NCBI RefSeq assembly: GCF_900240335.1
Contig: NZ_LT964979.1
Coordinates: 2,542,001-2,606,000, forward strand
Direction of reading: 5' to 3'
Length of the DNA: 64,000 nt
Source: Flavimobilis massiliensis
GTDB taxonomy: Bacteria; Actinomycetota; Actinomycetes; Actinomycetales; Cellulomonadaceae
Made by a program: the position numbers and the translations under genes. Numbering within the stretch: the stretch's first letter is position 1; each line of letters starts with the position of its first letter. Shown piece after piece: positions 42,384 through 50,781 of the stretch. The notes beneath the pieces were generated by a model. It searched no databases and was not told where the DNA came from. It worked only from the letters and a program-made list of their open reading frames with translations.

Positions 42384-43765
42384 CGACGATCATGCATGCG
42401 GTCCCAGCGCCCGCTCCAGCGCCGTCGCGCCCAGACGCGCGAGCGTCCGGCCAGGGACGCGCCGACGACTTCTCGCGGTCGCTCGCGGCGGCGACCGACG
42501 CGGGACGTGCCGACCGGAACACGGCCGAGCGCGCGGCCGAGCGCGCGGCCGAGCGCGCGGCCGGCGCACGGACCGCCGCCGGTCGTGCTGCCGACGGCCG
42601 CGCAGAGGCCTCTCGCACCGAGGACGCCGGCCCGAGCGAATCCCCCTCGAACGACACGACCGTCCCGACCGCCGACGTGCCACCGCACGACGCCGCACCG
42701 GTGACGAACGACGACGGGACAGCCCAAGCGACGGTCGCTCCGACGACCGGCATCGTCGTGCCCATCGCCGGAACGCTCGCAGCGACGCTGCCCGCCGATC
42801 CCGGCTCCGCCCCCCCCCCGCCGCTCACGGCCGACGGCGCCGTCGCCGTCGCCGTCCCGGCAGGAGCTCCCGCCGCGACCGGCACCGAGATGCCGCTGCC
42901 CGACCCCGGCGAGCCCGCCGACGGCGTGACCCCCGCAGCTCCGCAGGCACCCGTCCCGGCTGCGGACGCAGCGCCCGTCGTCACCACGACCGTCGGTGCC
43001 GCCCCGAGCGGCGGTGCCGCCCCGACCGCCGGTGCCGCCCCGACCGCCGGTGCCGCCCCGAGCGTCGGACCGACCCAGCCCGTCACGGCAGTCCCGTCCG
43101 AGGCCGCCCCCGCCCAGGGCGTCCACGCGCCCAGCGGCACGCACGCCACGACGGCAGCGGTGACGACGCCCGATGCCGCTGCTCCGGTCGCAGCGTCGCA
43201 GCCCGCGGCAGCCGCCGCCCCGGCCGTGGCGAACGACCCAGTGCCCACAGCCGCCGCCACGAGCGTGGGCGTCGCGCCCGTGCAAGCGACACCCGCGCCC
43301 GCGCCCGCCGCGCCCGTCGTCCCACCAGCGGCACCCACGCCCCCCCAGCAGACCGCGCCGCTCGACGACCAGCTCCGCGTCCCGCTCGGCTCCCTCCGCG
43401 CCCTGCCGCTCGGCGATCACATCCTCACGCTTCGCGTCGAGCCGCGCGACCTCGGCCCCGTGCAGGTCCGCGCCCACCTCAGCCCCGAGGGCCTGCGCGT
43501 CGAGCTCGTCGGTGCGACCGACGCGATCCGCGAACAGTTGCGCGCCGTCATGACCGACCTCCGACGCGATCTCGCGGCGTCCGGAGGCGGCGACCTCAGC
43601 CTTGACGAGAGCACGATCTCGGAACGGGAGGGACGCGACGCAGAACGGGGCGAGCCCGGCACCCGCCCATCCGCACCCCCCACCACTGCCGAACCGGCCG
43701 ACCGGCCCGCAGCCACCCCGACCGACACGACGACCCGCACCGGCGGCGTCGACGTCGTCGCCTGA
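42380..43765 (+). CDS. fliK: Flagellar hook-length control protein FliK
   Basis: 461 residues. Residues ~1-330 are disordered and Ala/Pro/Thr-rich with short repeats (AERA near 42530 and GAAPTA near 43010). The folded C-terminal Flg_hook domain is at ~335-400 (LGDHILTLRVEPRDLGPVQVRAHLSPEGLRVELVGATDAIREQLRAVMTDLRRDL). FliK measures hook length and switches export specificity. The length of the disordered part is likely to matter for hook length. Confidence 0.88.
   Translation: MTTIMHAVPAPAPAPSRPDARASGQGRADDFSRSLAAATDAGRADRNTAERAAERAAERAAGARTAAGRAADGRAEASRTEDAGPSESPSNDTTVPTADVPPHDAAPVTNDDGTAQATVAPTTGIVVPIAGTLAATLPADPGSAPPPPLTADGAVAVAVPAGAPAATGTEMPLPDPGEPADGVTPAAPQAPVPAADAAPVVTTTVGAAPSGGAAPTAGAAPTAGAAPSVGPTQPVTAVPSEAAPAQGVHAPSGTHATTAAVTTPDAAAPVAASQPAAAAAPAVANDPVPTAAATSVGVAPVQATPAPAPAAPVVPPAAPTPPQQTAPLDDQLRVPLGSLRALPLGDHILTLRVEPRDLGPVQVRAHLSPEGLRVELVGATDAIREQLRAVMTDLRRDLAASGGGDLSLDESTISEREGRDAERGEPGTRPSAPPTTAEPADRPAATPTDTTTRTGGVDVVA
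42525..42565 (+). repeat. Short repeat in fliK (AERA units)
   Basis: Three 12-base units GAGCGCGCGGCC encode AERA repeats. Confidence 0.7.
43005..43065 (+). repeat. 18-base tandem repeat in fliK
   Basis: About three units of GGTGCCGCCCCGACCGCC (third diverged) encode GAAPTA in the disordered ruler region. Confidence 0.7.
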
Positions 43766-43776
43766 GAGGACGCACG

Positions 43777-44280
43777 ATGACCGACCCTGTGACCGCTGCC
43801 GGAGGCACGTCGATCCACGCCGGGCAGAGCCCGTCGACGGCGAAGAACGAGCTGGACGGCGAGTCGTTCCTCAAGCTCCTCGTCGCGCAACTGCGCTACC
43901 AGGACCCGACGTCCCCCATGGACACGACCCAGATGATGGCGCAGACCTCGCAGCTCGCGACCGTCGAACAGCTCACCCAGATCGGCTCGACGTCGGTCGA
44001 GTCGTTCGCGCTCCAGATGCGGGCGACCGCGACCGCTTTTGTCGGCCAGCACGTCTCGTACACCGATGCCGAGGGCAACACCCAGACCGGGTACGCCTCC
44101 GCCGTCTCCTTCGCCGGCCCCGTGCCGACGGTCCGCGTCGGTGACACCGACGTCACGCTCGACGCCATCTCCGGCATCGTTCCGCCGCCCACGGCACCCG
44201 ACGAGCCCGACACCCCTGCCGACCCCGACGCGCCGACCGACGAGGCCGGCGCCCCGACCACCGACACGTCCGCGGCCTGA
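43777..44280 (+). CDS. flgD: Hook capping/assembly protein FlgD
   Basis: 167 residues. The N-terminal signature LDGESFLKLLVAQLRYQDPTSPMDTTQMMAQTSQLATVEQL is typical FlgD. The C-terminal Pro/Asp tail is disordered and the fold after residue 80 is shorter than in enteric FlgD. It scaffolds hook assembly and is removed afterwards. Lies 11 bases after fliK. Confidence 0.94.
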   Translation: MTDPVTAAGGTSIHAGQSPSTAKNELDGESFLKLLVAQLRYQDPTSPMDTTQMMAQTSQLATVEQLTQIGSTSVESFALQMRATATAFVGQHVSYTDAEGNTQTGYASAVSFAGPVPTVRVGDTDVTLDAISGIVPPPTAPDEPDTPADPDAPTDEAGAPTTDTSAA

Positions 44281-44304
44281 CGGCCCTCACGGAAGGACTC
44301 CACC

Positions 44305-45480
44305 ATGCTGCGCTCGCTCTTCTCCGGAATCTCCGGGCTCCGCTCGCACCAGACCATGCTCGACGTCACGGGCAACAACATCGCCAACGCCAACACTGTC
44401 GGCTTCAAGAGCTCCCAGGTCCAGTTCCAGGACACGCTCTCGCAGGTCCTCCAGAATGCGGGCGCGCCCCAGGCCGGGCAGGGCGGGTCGAACCCCGCGC
44501 AGGTCGGCCTCGGCGTGCGCGTCGCCGCGATCACGACGAGCTTCCAGCAGGGCGCGTCGCAGACGACGAACCGCTCGACCGACATGATGATCTCGGGCGA
44601 CGGGTTCTTCGTCGTCGAGCGTGCCGGCCAGCAGTACTACACGCGCAACGGCTCGTTCGAGCTCGACTCGCTCGGCCAGATCGTCACGGCCGACGGCTCG
44701 CTCGTTCAGGGCTGGTCGGCCGCAGCCGACGGGACCGTCGACGTGGGCGGCCCCGTCGGAGACCTGCGCCTGCCCATGACGACGCTCGTCGGCGCGAGCG
44801 CGACGACCGAGGTGACGTTCGGCGGCAACCTGCCGGCAGATGCCGCGGTCGGCACCGTCCTCACGCGTGACGTCGAGGTGTTCGACGGCGTCGGCACCGC
44901 GTCGACGCTCTCGCTCACGTACACGCGCACGGCCGGCGGTTGGGACGTCTCGGCGTCCGACGGGATCAACACCGCGACCGGCGCCGTGACCTTCGGCACC
45001 GACGGGCTGCTCACGGGCGGTGGCACGATGACCGTCGGCGCACGCACCGTCGACCTCTCCGGCATCACGGGCTACGCGGCGCTCACGACGGTCGAGGCGA
45101 CCGGACGTGACGGTGCGCAGGCCGGTGCGCTCCAGTCGTTCGCCATCAACCCGGACGGCACGATCATGGGCGCGTTCTCGAACGGCACGAAGCAGGCCGT
45201 TGGCCGCATCGCGATCGCCGCGTTCGCGAACCCGGTGGGTCTCGAGAAGGCGGGCGGCTCGAGCTACACGACGTCCGTCAACTCGGGCGACGCGCAGATC
45301 GGAGTCGCAGGCCAGGGCGGCCGAGGCAACCTCATGGGCGGGGCGCTCGAGATGTCGAACGTCGACCTCTCGCAGGAGTTCACCAACCTCATCATCGCGC
45401 AGCGTGGCTTCCAGGCGAGCTCGCGCGTCATCACGACGAGCGACGAGCTCCTCTCGGAGCTCGTCAACCTCAAGCGCTGA
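44305..45480 (+). CDS. flgE: Flagellar hook protein FlgE
   Basis: 391 residues. N-terminal MLRSLFSGISGLRSHQTMLDVTGNNIANANTVGFKSS, GDGFFVVERAGQQYYTRNGSFELDSLGQIV in the middle and C-terminal SNVDLSQEFTNLIIAQRGFQASSRVITTSDELLSELVNLKR define FlgE. Last gene of the flgB cluster, followed by a strong terminator. The usual Gram-positive hook size. Confidence 0.97.
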   Translation: MLRSLFSGISGLRSHQTMLDVTGNNIANANTVGFKSSQVQFQDTLSQVLQNAGAPQAGQGGSNPAQVGLGVRVAAITTSFQQGASQTTNRSTDMMISGDGFFVVERAGQQYYTRNGSFELDSLGQIVTADGSLVQGWSAAADGTVDVGGPVGDLRLPMTTLVGASATTEVTFGGNLPADAAVGTVLTRDVEVFDGVGTASTLSLTYTRTAGGWDVSASDGINTATGAVTFGTDGLLTGGGTMTVGARTVDLSGITGYAALTTVEATGRDGAQAGALQSFAINPDGTIMGAFSNGTKQAVGRIAIAAFANPVGLEKAGGSSYTTSVNSGDAQIGVAGQGGRGNLMGGALEMSNVDLSQEFTNLIIAQRGFQASSRVITTSDELLSELVNLKR

Positions 45481-45502
45481 CCCCACGCCCCCCCGGGGCA
45501 CA

Positions 45503-45551
45503 GGGACGACGAAGCGCCCGGCCGCTCTGCGGCCGGGCGCTTCGTCGTCCC
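45503..45551. terminator. Bidirectional terminator between flgE and mcp
   Basis: A 23-bp perfect stem (45503-45525 with 45529-45551) closes loop TCT; the longest hairpin in the window. It lies between convergent flgE and the leftward chemoreceptor gene. Confidence 0.92.
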
Positions 45552-45565
45552 TCGAGGGCGCTCCG

Positions 45566-47194
45566 TCAGATCTGGAACACCGAGATGCGCGCCCGCAGGT
45601 CCGCCCCGAGACGAGCGAGCTCGTCGACGGCCGACCCGGTCTGCGCGACGACGTCGCTCGTCGCCGCCGACGCGGTCGCGACGCCCGTGATGGACTCGGC
45701 GATCTCCGAGGACCCGGTCGCGGCCTCCGCGACCGAGCGCGACATCTCGTTCGTCGTCGCGGTCTGCTCCTCGACGGCGGAGGCGATCGTCATCTGGTAG
45801 TCGTTGATCTGTCCGACGATGTGCGTGATCTCGCCGATCGCGGTGACCGCGCCGTCGGTGTCGGCCTGGATGGCCTCGACGCGTCGGGCGATGTCCTCGG
45901 TCGCGCGTGCGGTCTCCTGGGCGAGCTCCTTGACCTCGCCGGCGACGACAGCGAAGCCCTTGCCGGCCTCGCCGGCGCGTGCGGCCTCGATCGTCGCGTT
46001 GAGCGCGAGGAGGTTCGTCTGCTCGGCGATCGACGTGATGGCGCGGACGACCGCGCCAATCTCCTGCGACGACGTGCCCAGACGCGCGATCGTCTCCGAG
46101 GTTGTCGCCGCCTGAGCCGTCGCGGTCGCCGCGACGGACGCCGCCTCGGCAGCGTTCTGCGCGATCTCACGGATCGACGCACCCATCTGCTCGGCGCCCG
46201 CAGCGACCGTCTGGACGTTGCGCGAGACCTGCTCGGCCGCGGCCGCGACGACACCCGCGCGCGCCGACGTCTCCCCGGCACCCGACATGATCTGCGCATT
46301 GCCAGCCGCAAGCTCCTCCGAGGACGCTGCCACCGTCGTCGTCGACTCCGCGACACCCGCGAGCGTCGACCGGAGCGTCGCCTGGGCCTCGTTGAGCGCG
46401 ACGGACATCTGGCCAACCTCGTCGCGCGAGTTCACCTCGACGTCAGTCGTGAGGTCGCCGGTCGCGAGCCGCTGCAACGCGTCACGGACCCGGCCGACAG
46501 GGCGCGCGATCGCGTTGGCGATGAGGAACGCGACGACAAGGCCGACGACGATGAGGGCGACGGCGAGCACGACGAGCCAGACCGTCGTCTGGTCCGCGGT
46601 CGCATGCGCCTCCGCGATCCTCTGCTCGATCGCGGAGTCGAGGTCAGCCTTGATGCCGTCGAGCGCGGCGACGGCGGCGTCGCCCTTGGCCGAGCCCTCG
46701 GACGACTGGATCAACTGGAACGACAGGATGTCGTCAACCATCGCCTCGGGCACCATGCGGTCGACGGCGACGGCACCGTAGGCGTCCCACGCGGCGTAGA
46801 ACGGGCCAGCCGACTCGAGGTTCCTGCCCGTGACCTCGTGGAAGTACGTCTCGTATGACGCGCGTGAATCTGCGATCTCCGTGTAGAGCGCCTCGATCTT
46901 TGACTTGATCGACCGTCGCTCCCCGACAGGCACCGCGGCGATCTCGAGGACGGCCGCCCGAGTACGCCAGACGTTGCTCTGGAGCTGACGGAGCGAGTCG
47001 CTGAGCTCTGCCGTACCCGTGCTCACCGACGCAGTGAGGCTCGCGAGGCTCTGCAGCTGGACGGACGCGAAGCCCGCGATGACGGTCGCCAAGACGCCGA
47101 GCAGGACGGCGAGCGCGAGGATCTTCGTACGGATCCGCAGGTCGGCGAGAAGGTGCCGCTTCCCGCGCGGATGCGCAGGTGTGGTCGTGGTCAT
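45566..47194 (-). CDS. Methyl-accepting chemotaxis protein 1
   Basis: 542 residues. TM1 at ~20-40, a four-helix-bundle type sensor region ~40-200, TM2 near 205-225, HAMP, then the signalling domain with hairpin tip IAEQTNLLALNATIEAARAGEAGKGFAVVAGEVKELA. Ligand unknown. AAGGAG lies nine bases before ATG 47194; 14 more in-frame residues upstream lack support. A sigma-28-type promoter precedes it, diverging from the flbD promoter. Confidence 0.95.
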   Translation of the reverse strand: MTTTTPAHPRGKRHLLADLRIRTKILALAVLLGVLATVIAGFASVQLQSLASLTASVSTGTAELSDSLRQLQSNVWRTRAAVLEIAAVPVGERRSIKSKIEALYTEIADSRASYETYFHEVTGRNLESAGPFYAAWDAYGAVAVDRMVPEAMVDDILSFQLIQSSEGSAKGDAAVAALDGIKADLDSAIEQRIAEAHATADQTTVWLVVLAVALIVVGLVVAFLIANAIARPVGRVRDALQRLATGDLTTDVEVNSRDEVGQMSVALNEAQATLRSTLAGVAESTTTVAASSEELAAGNAQIMSGAGETSARAGVVAAAAEQVSRNVQTVAAGAEQMGASIREIAQNAAEAASVAATATAQAATTSETIARLGTSSQEIGAVVRAITSIAEQTNLLALNATIEAARAGEAGKGFAVVAGEVKELAQETARATEDIARRVEAIQADTDGAVTAIGEITHIVGQINDYQMTIASAVEEQTATTNEMSRSVAEAATGSSEIAESITGVATASAATSDVVAQTGSAVDELARLGADLRARISVFQI

Positions 47195-47252
47195 CGTGGT
47201 GGATCTCCTTCGAGACGTAGGGAGAGCGTGCTTCACCGCCCCTCTGCTTTCC

Positions 47253-47280
47253 CCATCGGTTAGCGGTGCCTCCCGATGAG
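47253..47280 (-). promoter_or_regulatory. Sigma-28-type promoter of mcp 1
   Basis: Minus strand reads CTCAT, 15 bases, ACCGATGG, 58 bases before the start codon. Confidence 0.86.
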
Positions 47281-47307
47281 GCGCGACCCGGGGTGGCGAG
47301 AAAAACC

Positions 47308-47335
47308 CTCATGCCCCACCGACGACTGCCGATGG
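47308..47335 (+). promoter_or_regulatory. Sigma-28-type promoter of the flbD-mot-fli operon
   Basis: CTCAT, 15 bases, GCCGATGG. Its -35 block lies 27 bases from the -35 block of the divergent mcp promoter. Confidence 0.88.
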
Positions 47336-47389
47336 GCAGCGTGAAGGTCCACGGACGGACCCGTTGCACACCAGGGATTGGTGATCTGG

Positions 47390-47656
47390 ATGATCGTTGT
47401 CACGCGCCTCCACGGGGGACGGTTCGCCGTCAACCCCGATCTTGTCCAGCGTGTCGAGACGACACCGGACACCGTCATCACGCTGGTCGACGGCACGAAG
47501 TACATCGTCAGCGAGACGCTCGACGAACTCGTCGAGGCGATGACCGACGCACGGGCCCGCGTCATCTCACGCGCTCAGGCGCTCGCCGAGATGGACACCG
47601 CACCCGAGGTCCGGCAGCCGCTGGCCGTGGTGCGCACCCCGGAGGAGGCTCGCTGA
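47390..47656 (+). CDS. flbD: Flagellar FlbD family protein
   Basis: 88 residues. MIVVTRLHGGRFAVNPDLVQRVETTPDTVITLVDGTKYIVSETLDELVE is the small FlbD (not the Caulobacter regulator) family found before motA in Gram-positives and spirochaetes. The family opening MIxVTRL decides ATG 47390 over the in-frame TTG at 47378. Function unclear. Overlaps motA by one base. Confidence 0.9.
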   Translation: MIVVTRLHGGRFAVNPDLVQRVETTPDTVITLVDGTKYIVSETLDELVEAMTDARARVISRAQALAEMDTAPEVRQPLAVVRTPEEAR

Positions 47657-48423
47657 TGGATCCCGCGACCGCACTAGGTCTCATCGTCGGCTTCGGCGGT
47701 GTGCTCGCGATGATCTTCCTCGAGGGCGCGTCGCCGATGAGCATCCTGCTCCCGGCGCCGATGGTCCTCGTCTTCGTCGGTACGTTCGGTGCCGCGATGG
47801 CAGGCGGGCCGCTGCGCGACTTCGTCGGCGCGATCAAGGCGCTGCCCCGGGCGTTCTCCGCGAAGGTCCCTTCGCCCGACGCGTCGATCGCCGCGATCGT
47901 CTCGCTCGCCGAGCGTGCCCGTCGCGAGGGCCTTCTCGCCCTTGAGGGCGCCGCCCGCGACCTCGAGGACCCGTTCCTCCGGGAAGGGCTGCGCGCCGCG
48001 ATCGACGGGACCGATCCCGAGGACCTCCGGATCATCCTCGAGGACCGGATCTCAGCGAAGCGTACCGCCGACCGCGTGTCGTCGAAGATCTTCCAGGACA
48101 TGGGCGGGTACGCCCCGACGATCGGCATCGTCGGCACCGTCGTCTCGCTCGTCCACGTGCTCGAGAACCTCTCGCAGCCCGACCAGCTCGGTCACATGAT
48201 CGCCGCAGCGTTCGTCGCGACCCTCTGGGGCATCGCCTCGGCGAACCTCATGTGGCTGCCGATCTCGAACAAGCTGCGCCGGCTCTCCGACCTCGAGTGC
48301 GCTCAGATGGAGCTCGTCCTCGAGGGCCTGCTCTCGGTGCAGTCCGGGGCGAACCCGCGCCTCGTCGGTGAACGGCTCAGGTCGCTCCTGCCACCTGGCC
48401 AGCAGCTCAAGGACGCGGCATGA
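47656..48423 (+). CDS. motA: Motor stator protein MotA
   Basis: 255 residues, four membrane helices (two at ~1-50, two at ~150-205). MDPATALGLIVGFGGVLAMIFLEGAS and the ion-path segment GYAPTIGIVGTVVSLVHVLENL are typical. The cytoplasmic loop carries the charges that meet FliG. Overlaps motB by four bases. Confidence 0.96.
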   Translation: MDPATALGLIVGFGGVLAMIFLEGASPMSILLPAPMVLVFVGTFGAAMAGGPLRDFVGAIKALPRAFSAKVPSPDASIAAIVSLAERARREGLLALEGAARDLEDPFLREGLRAAIDGTDPEDLRIILEDRISAKRTADRVSSKIFQDMGGYAPTIGIVGTVVSLVHVLENLSQPDQLGHMIAAAFVATLWGIASANLMWLPISNKLRRLSDLECAQMELVLEGLLSVQSGANPRLVGERLRSLLPPGQQLKDAA

Positions 48424-49271
48424 GTGCCCGTCGGCGGCGCCGCGAGGAACCCGAGGAACACGTCAACCACGAGCGCTGGCTCGTCAGCTACTCGGACATG
48501 ATGACCGTGCTCATGGCGCTGTTCCTCGTGATGTACGCGATCAGTCAGGTCGACGCAGACAAGTTCGAGGCGCTCAGGGCCTCCCTGTCGCGCGGCTTCG
48601 GCCACACGGGCGACGTCGTACTCGTCGGTGGGACGGGCGTCATGGACGCGACGAGCGACCTCGTCGGTGTGCCCGACGTCGGGTCGACTCTCACGGGCCT
48701 CGGCGACCAGGTCGGGGACGGCGACCATACCGCGCAGGAGTACGCTGCGGCCCAGTCGGAGTTCGCCAACCTCTCGAGCCTTCGCGACGAGGTTGCCGAC
48801 GCTCTCGGCGAGAAGGGGCACGACGGGGCGGTCGAGTTCCGCGTCACGCAGGCCGGGCTCGTCATCGGCATGGTGACGACCGACGTCTTCTTCGATCCGG
48901 GCTCGGACGCGATCGGGGGCGAGTTCCGTGAGGTCGTCGACGCGATCGGCGGCCCTCTCGGCACCAGCTCCTACGAGATGAAGATCGAGGGGCATGCCGA
49001 CACCGTGCCCGTGGGGTCGCGGTTCGAGACGAACTGGGACCTGTCCGCCGCCCGCGCGACAGCCGTGCTGAGGCGGCTCGTCGAGCATCGAGGCGTCGCC
49101 CCGGACCGAATCTCGGCCGTCGGATACGGCGAGGCTAGGCCGCTCGTCGACGGAACCGACGCTGCGGCGCTCGCGGCGAACCGGCGCGTCGACATCGTCG
49201 TCCTCAGCTCTCAGCCGGAGCGGGTGCGCGAGCTCCTGCCCACCATCCAGAACGCAGCGGAAGGGGCCTGA
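48420..49271 (+). CDS. motB: Motor stator protein MotB
   Basis: 283 residues. HERWLVSYSDMMTVLMALFLVMYAIS contains the single membrane helix with the ion-binding Asp (SYSDMMT). The C-terminal OmpA/MotB peptidoglycan-binding domain has IEGHADTVPVGSRFETNWDLSAARATAVLRRL. The Tyr-Ser-Asp context fits a proton-driven stator, but ion type is not certain. Confidence 0.96.
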   Translation: MSARRRRREEPEEHVNHERWLVSYSDMMTVLMALFLVMYAISQVDADKFEALRASLSRGFGHTGDVVLVGGTGVMDATSDLVGVPDVGSTLTGLGDQVGDGDHTAQEYAAAQSEFANLSSLRDEVADALGEKGHDGAVEFRVTQAGLVIGMVTTDVFFDPGSDAIGGEFREVVDAIGGPLGTSSYEMKIEGHADTVPVGSRFETNWDLSAARATAVLRRLVEHRGVAPDRISAVGYGEARPLVDGTDAAALAANRRVDIVVLSSQPERVRELLPTIQNAAEGA

Positions 49272-49272
49272 C

Positions 49273-49788
49273 ATGGCCGTCGTGGAGCAGCGCGTCGTGG
49301 GCGCGCCGCGTCAGAAGATCGGCGCCGGTCGCGGCGCGGCAGCGGCGCCCGAGCCTGCGCCCGAGGGGAAGCCCGAGGGCGGTCGCTCGTGGCTCAAGGT
49401 CGTCGTCCTCGTCGTCCTCGTGAGCCTCGTCGCGGCGGGCTTGACGATCTACCTCGTCGTCGTGCGGCCCGAGGCGGCCGCGCGCAAGGCGGCGGCACCG
49501 CCCGTCCCGGGAGCGATCGTCCAGCTCGAGCCCATGAACGTCAACCTGGCCTCGGGCAAGTACCTCCGCATCGGTCTGGGGCTGCAGCTCACCGAGGACG
49601 CTGGCTCCGAGTTTGACGTCACGCGCGCGAAGGATGCGGTCATCTCGCTGCTCTCGGGGCACAAGGTCGACGACGTCGCGACGCCTGAGGGCCGCGAAGC
49701 GGTGCGCGCGGCGCTCGAGGAACAGCTGGCGACCGCCTACGGGGGTGACGTGCTCGGGGTGTACTTCACCGATTTCGTCACGCAGTGA
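49273..49788 (+). CDS. fliL: Flagellar basal-body protein FliL
   Basis: 171 residues. N-terminal Ala/Pro tail, one membrane helix at ~42-64 (VVVLVVLVSLVAAGLTIYLVVV), then the FliL domain (VQLEPMNVNLASGKYLRIGLGLQLTED... RVVISLL-like helix, LGVYFTDFVTQ). FliL stabilises stators. Starts one base after motB. Confidence 0.93.
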   Translation: MAVVEQRVVGAPRQKIGAGRGAAAAPEPAPEGKPEGGRSWLKVVVLVVLVSLVAAGLTIYLVVVRPEAAARKAAAPPVPGAIVQLEPMNVNLASGKYLRIGLGLQLTEDAGSEFDVTRAKDAVISLLSGHKVDDVATPEGREAVRAALEEQLATAYGGDVLGVYFTDFVTQ

Positions 49789-49830
49789 CGACGCTCTGAC
49801 CTGGGGCGAAGCACCGCTCGCAGGAAACGT

Positions 49831-49858
49831 CTCATACCTCCACTCGGTGGGCCGATCG
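49831..49858 (+). promoter_or_regulatory. Internal sigma-28-type promoter upstream of fliM
   Basis: CTCAT, 15 bases, GCCGATCG in the 78-base gap between fliL and fliM. The -10 block ends eight bases before GTG 49867, so the transcript would start at or next to the start codon. Confidence 0.8.
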
Positions 49859-49866
49859 TGGCTCCC

Positions 49867-50781
49867 GTGACCAACCAACCCCTGCGGGGCACCCGCCCGA
49901 CGGTCGAGCCCTACGACTTCCGACGTCCCATGACGATCGCCCGCGAGTACTCGCGGGCGATCGAGATGGCGTCGGAGACGTTCGCGCGCCAGTGGGGCAC
50001 GCTGCTCACGTCGCGGCTGCGGGTCGTCACGGGCGTGCAGCTCGACTCGGTCCACATGGTGTCGTACGACGACTACATCGGTAGCCTTCCCGACCCGACG
50101 CTCATGGTCGTCGCGAAGCTCAGGGAGTCGCACGCCCCGCTCGTCGTCCAGGTGCCGCTCGACCTCTCCCTGCTCTGGATCGACCTCATGCTCGCAGGCC
50201 CCGGCCTGCACGGGGCCGTACCGGAGCGCGAGCACACGGAGATCGAGACGGAGCTCCTCACGAAGGTGCTCGAGATGGCTCTCGGCGACCTGCGCTACGC
50301 GTTCGCGTCCGTCGCGCCGCTCGACGCGTCGATCTCCCAGCTGCAGTACAGCCCGCAGTTCGCGCAGCTCGTCCCCGCGGCGGAGCCCGTCGTCCGCATC
50401 TCGTACACCGTCGCGCTCGACGGTCACGAGTGGCGGGCGACCGTCATGACGCCCGCCGAGCACCTCATCGATGCGCTCCGTGTCGCGGAGAGCTCAGGTC
50501 GCGGGCGGAGCGAGTCCGACGACGTGCGCGAGGCGCGCCGCCGCGTCAACGAGCAGATCCATGAGGTGCCGCTCGAGGTCGCGGTGCGGCTGCGCTCGAT
50601 CCCGATCCGTCCGCGCGAGCTCGTCGAGCTCGCCGTCGGCGACCTCGTCATGCTCACCCACCCGTCGTCACGCCCGCTCGACGTGGTCGTCGACGACAAG
50701 GTCCTCGCCCACGCGGTGGTCGGGGCCAACGGCCGGCAGCTCGCGTGCCAGGTCGTCAACTTCGAGGAGAACGAACGATGA
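49867..50781 (+). CDS. fliM: Flagellar motor switch protein FliM
   Basis: 304 residues from GTG 49867. YDFRRPMTIAREYSRAIEMASETFARQWG opens the FliM middle (CheC-like) domain, LDLSLLWIDLMLAGPG follows, and the C-terminal SpoA domain is at ~220-300 (VAVRLRSIPIRPRELVELAVGDLVMLTHP). The usual N-terminal CheY-binding peptide (EIDALL type) is absent. A GTG at 49858 would overlap the promoter -10 block, so it is rejected. No Shine-Dalgarno fits, consistent with a leaderless mRNA. Confidence 0.93.
   Translation: MTNQPLRGTRPTVEPYDFRRPMTIAREYSRAIEMASETFARQWGTLLTSRLRVVTGVQLDSVHMVSYDDYIGSLPDPTLMVVAKLRESHAPLVVQVPLDLSLLWIDLMLAGPGLHGAVPEREHTEIETELLTKVLEMALGDLRYAFASVAPLDASISQLQYSPQFAQLVPAAEPVVRISYTVALDGHEWRATVMTPAEHLIDALRVAESSGRGRSESDDVREARRRVNEQIHEVPLEVAVRLRSIPIRPRELVELAVGDLVMLTHPSSRPLDVVVDDKVLAHAVVGANGRQLACQVVNFEENER

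Noticed and set aside
49858..49866. GTG 49858 as the fliM start
   Set aside because: It overlaps the -10 block of the fliM promoter, so that codon would not be in the transcript.
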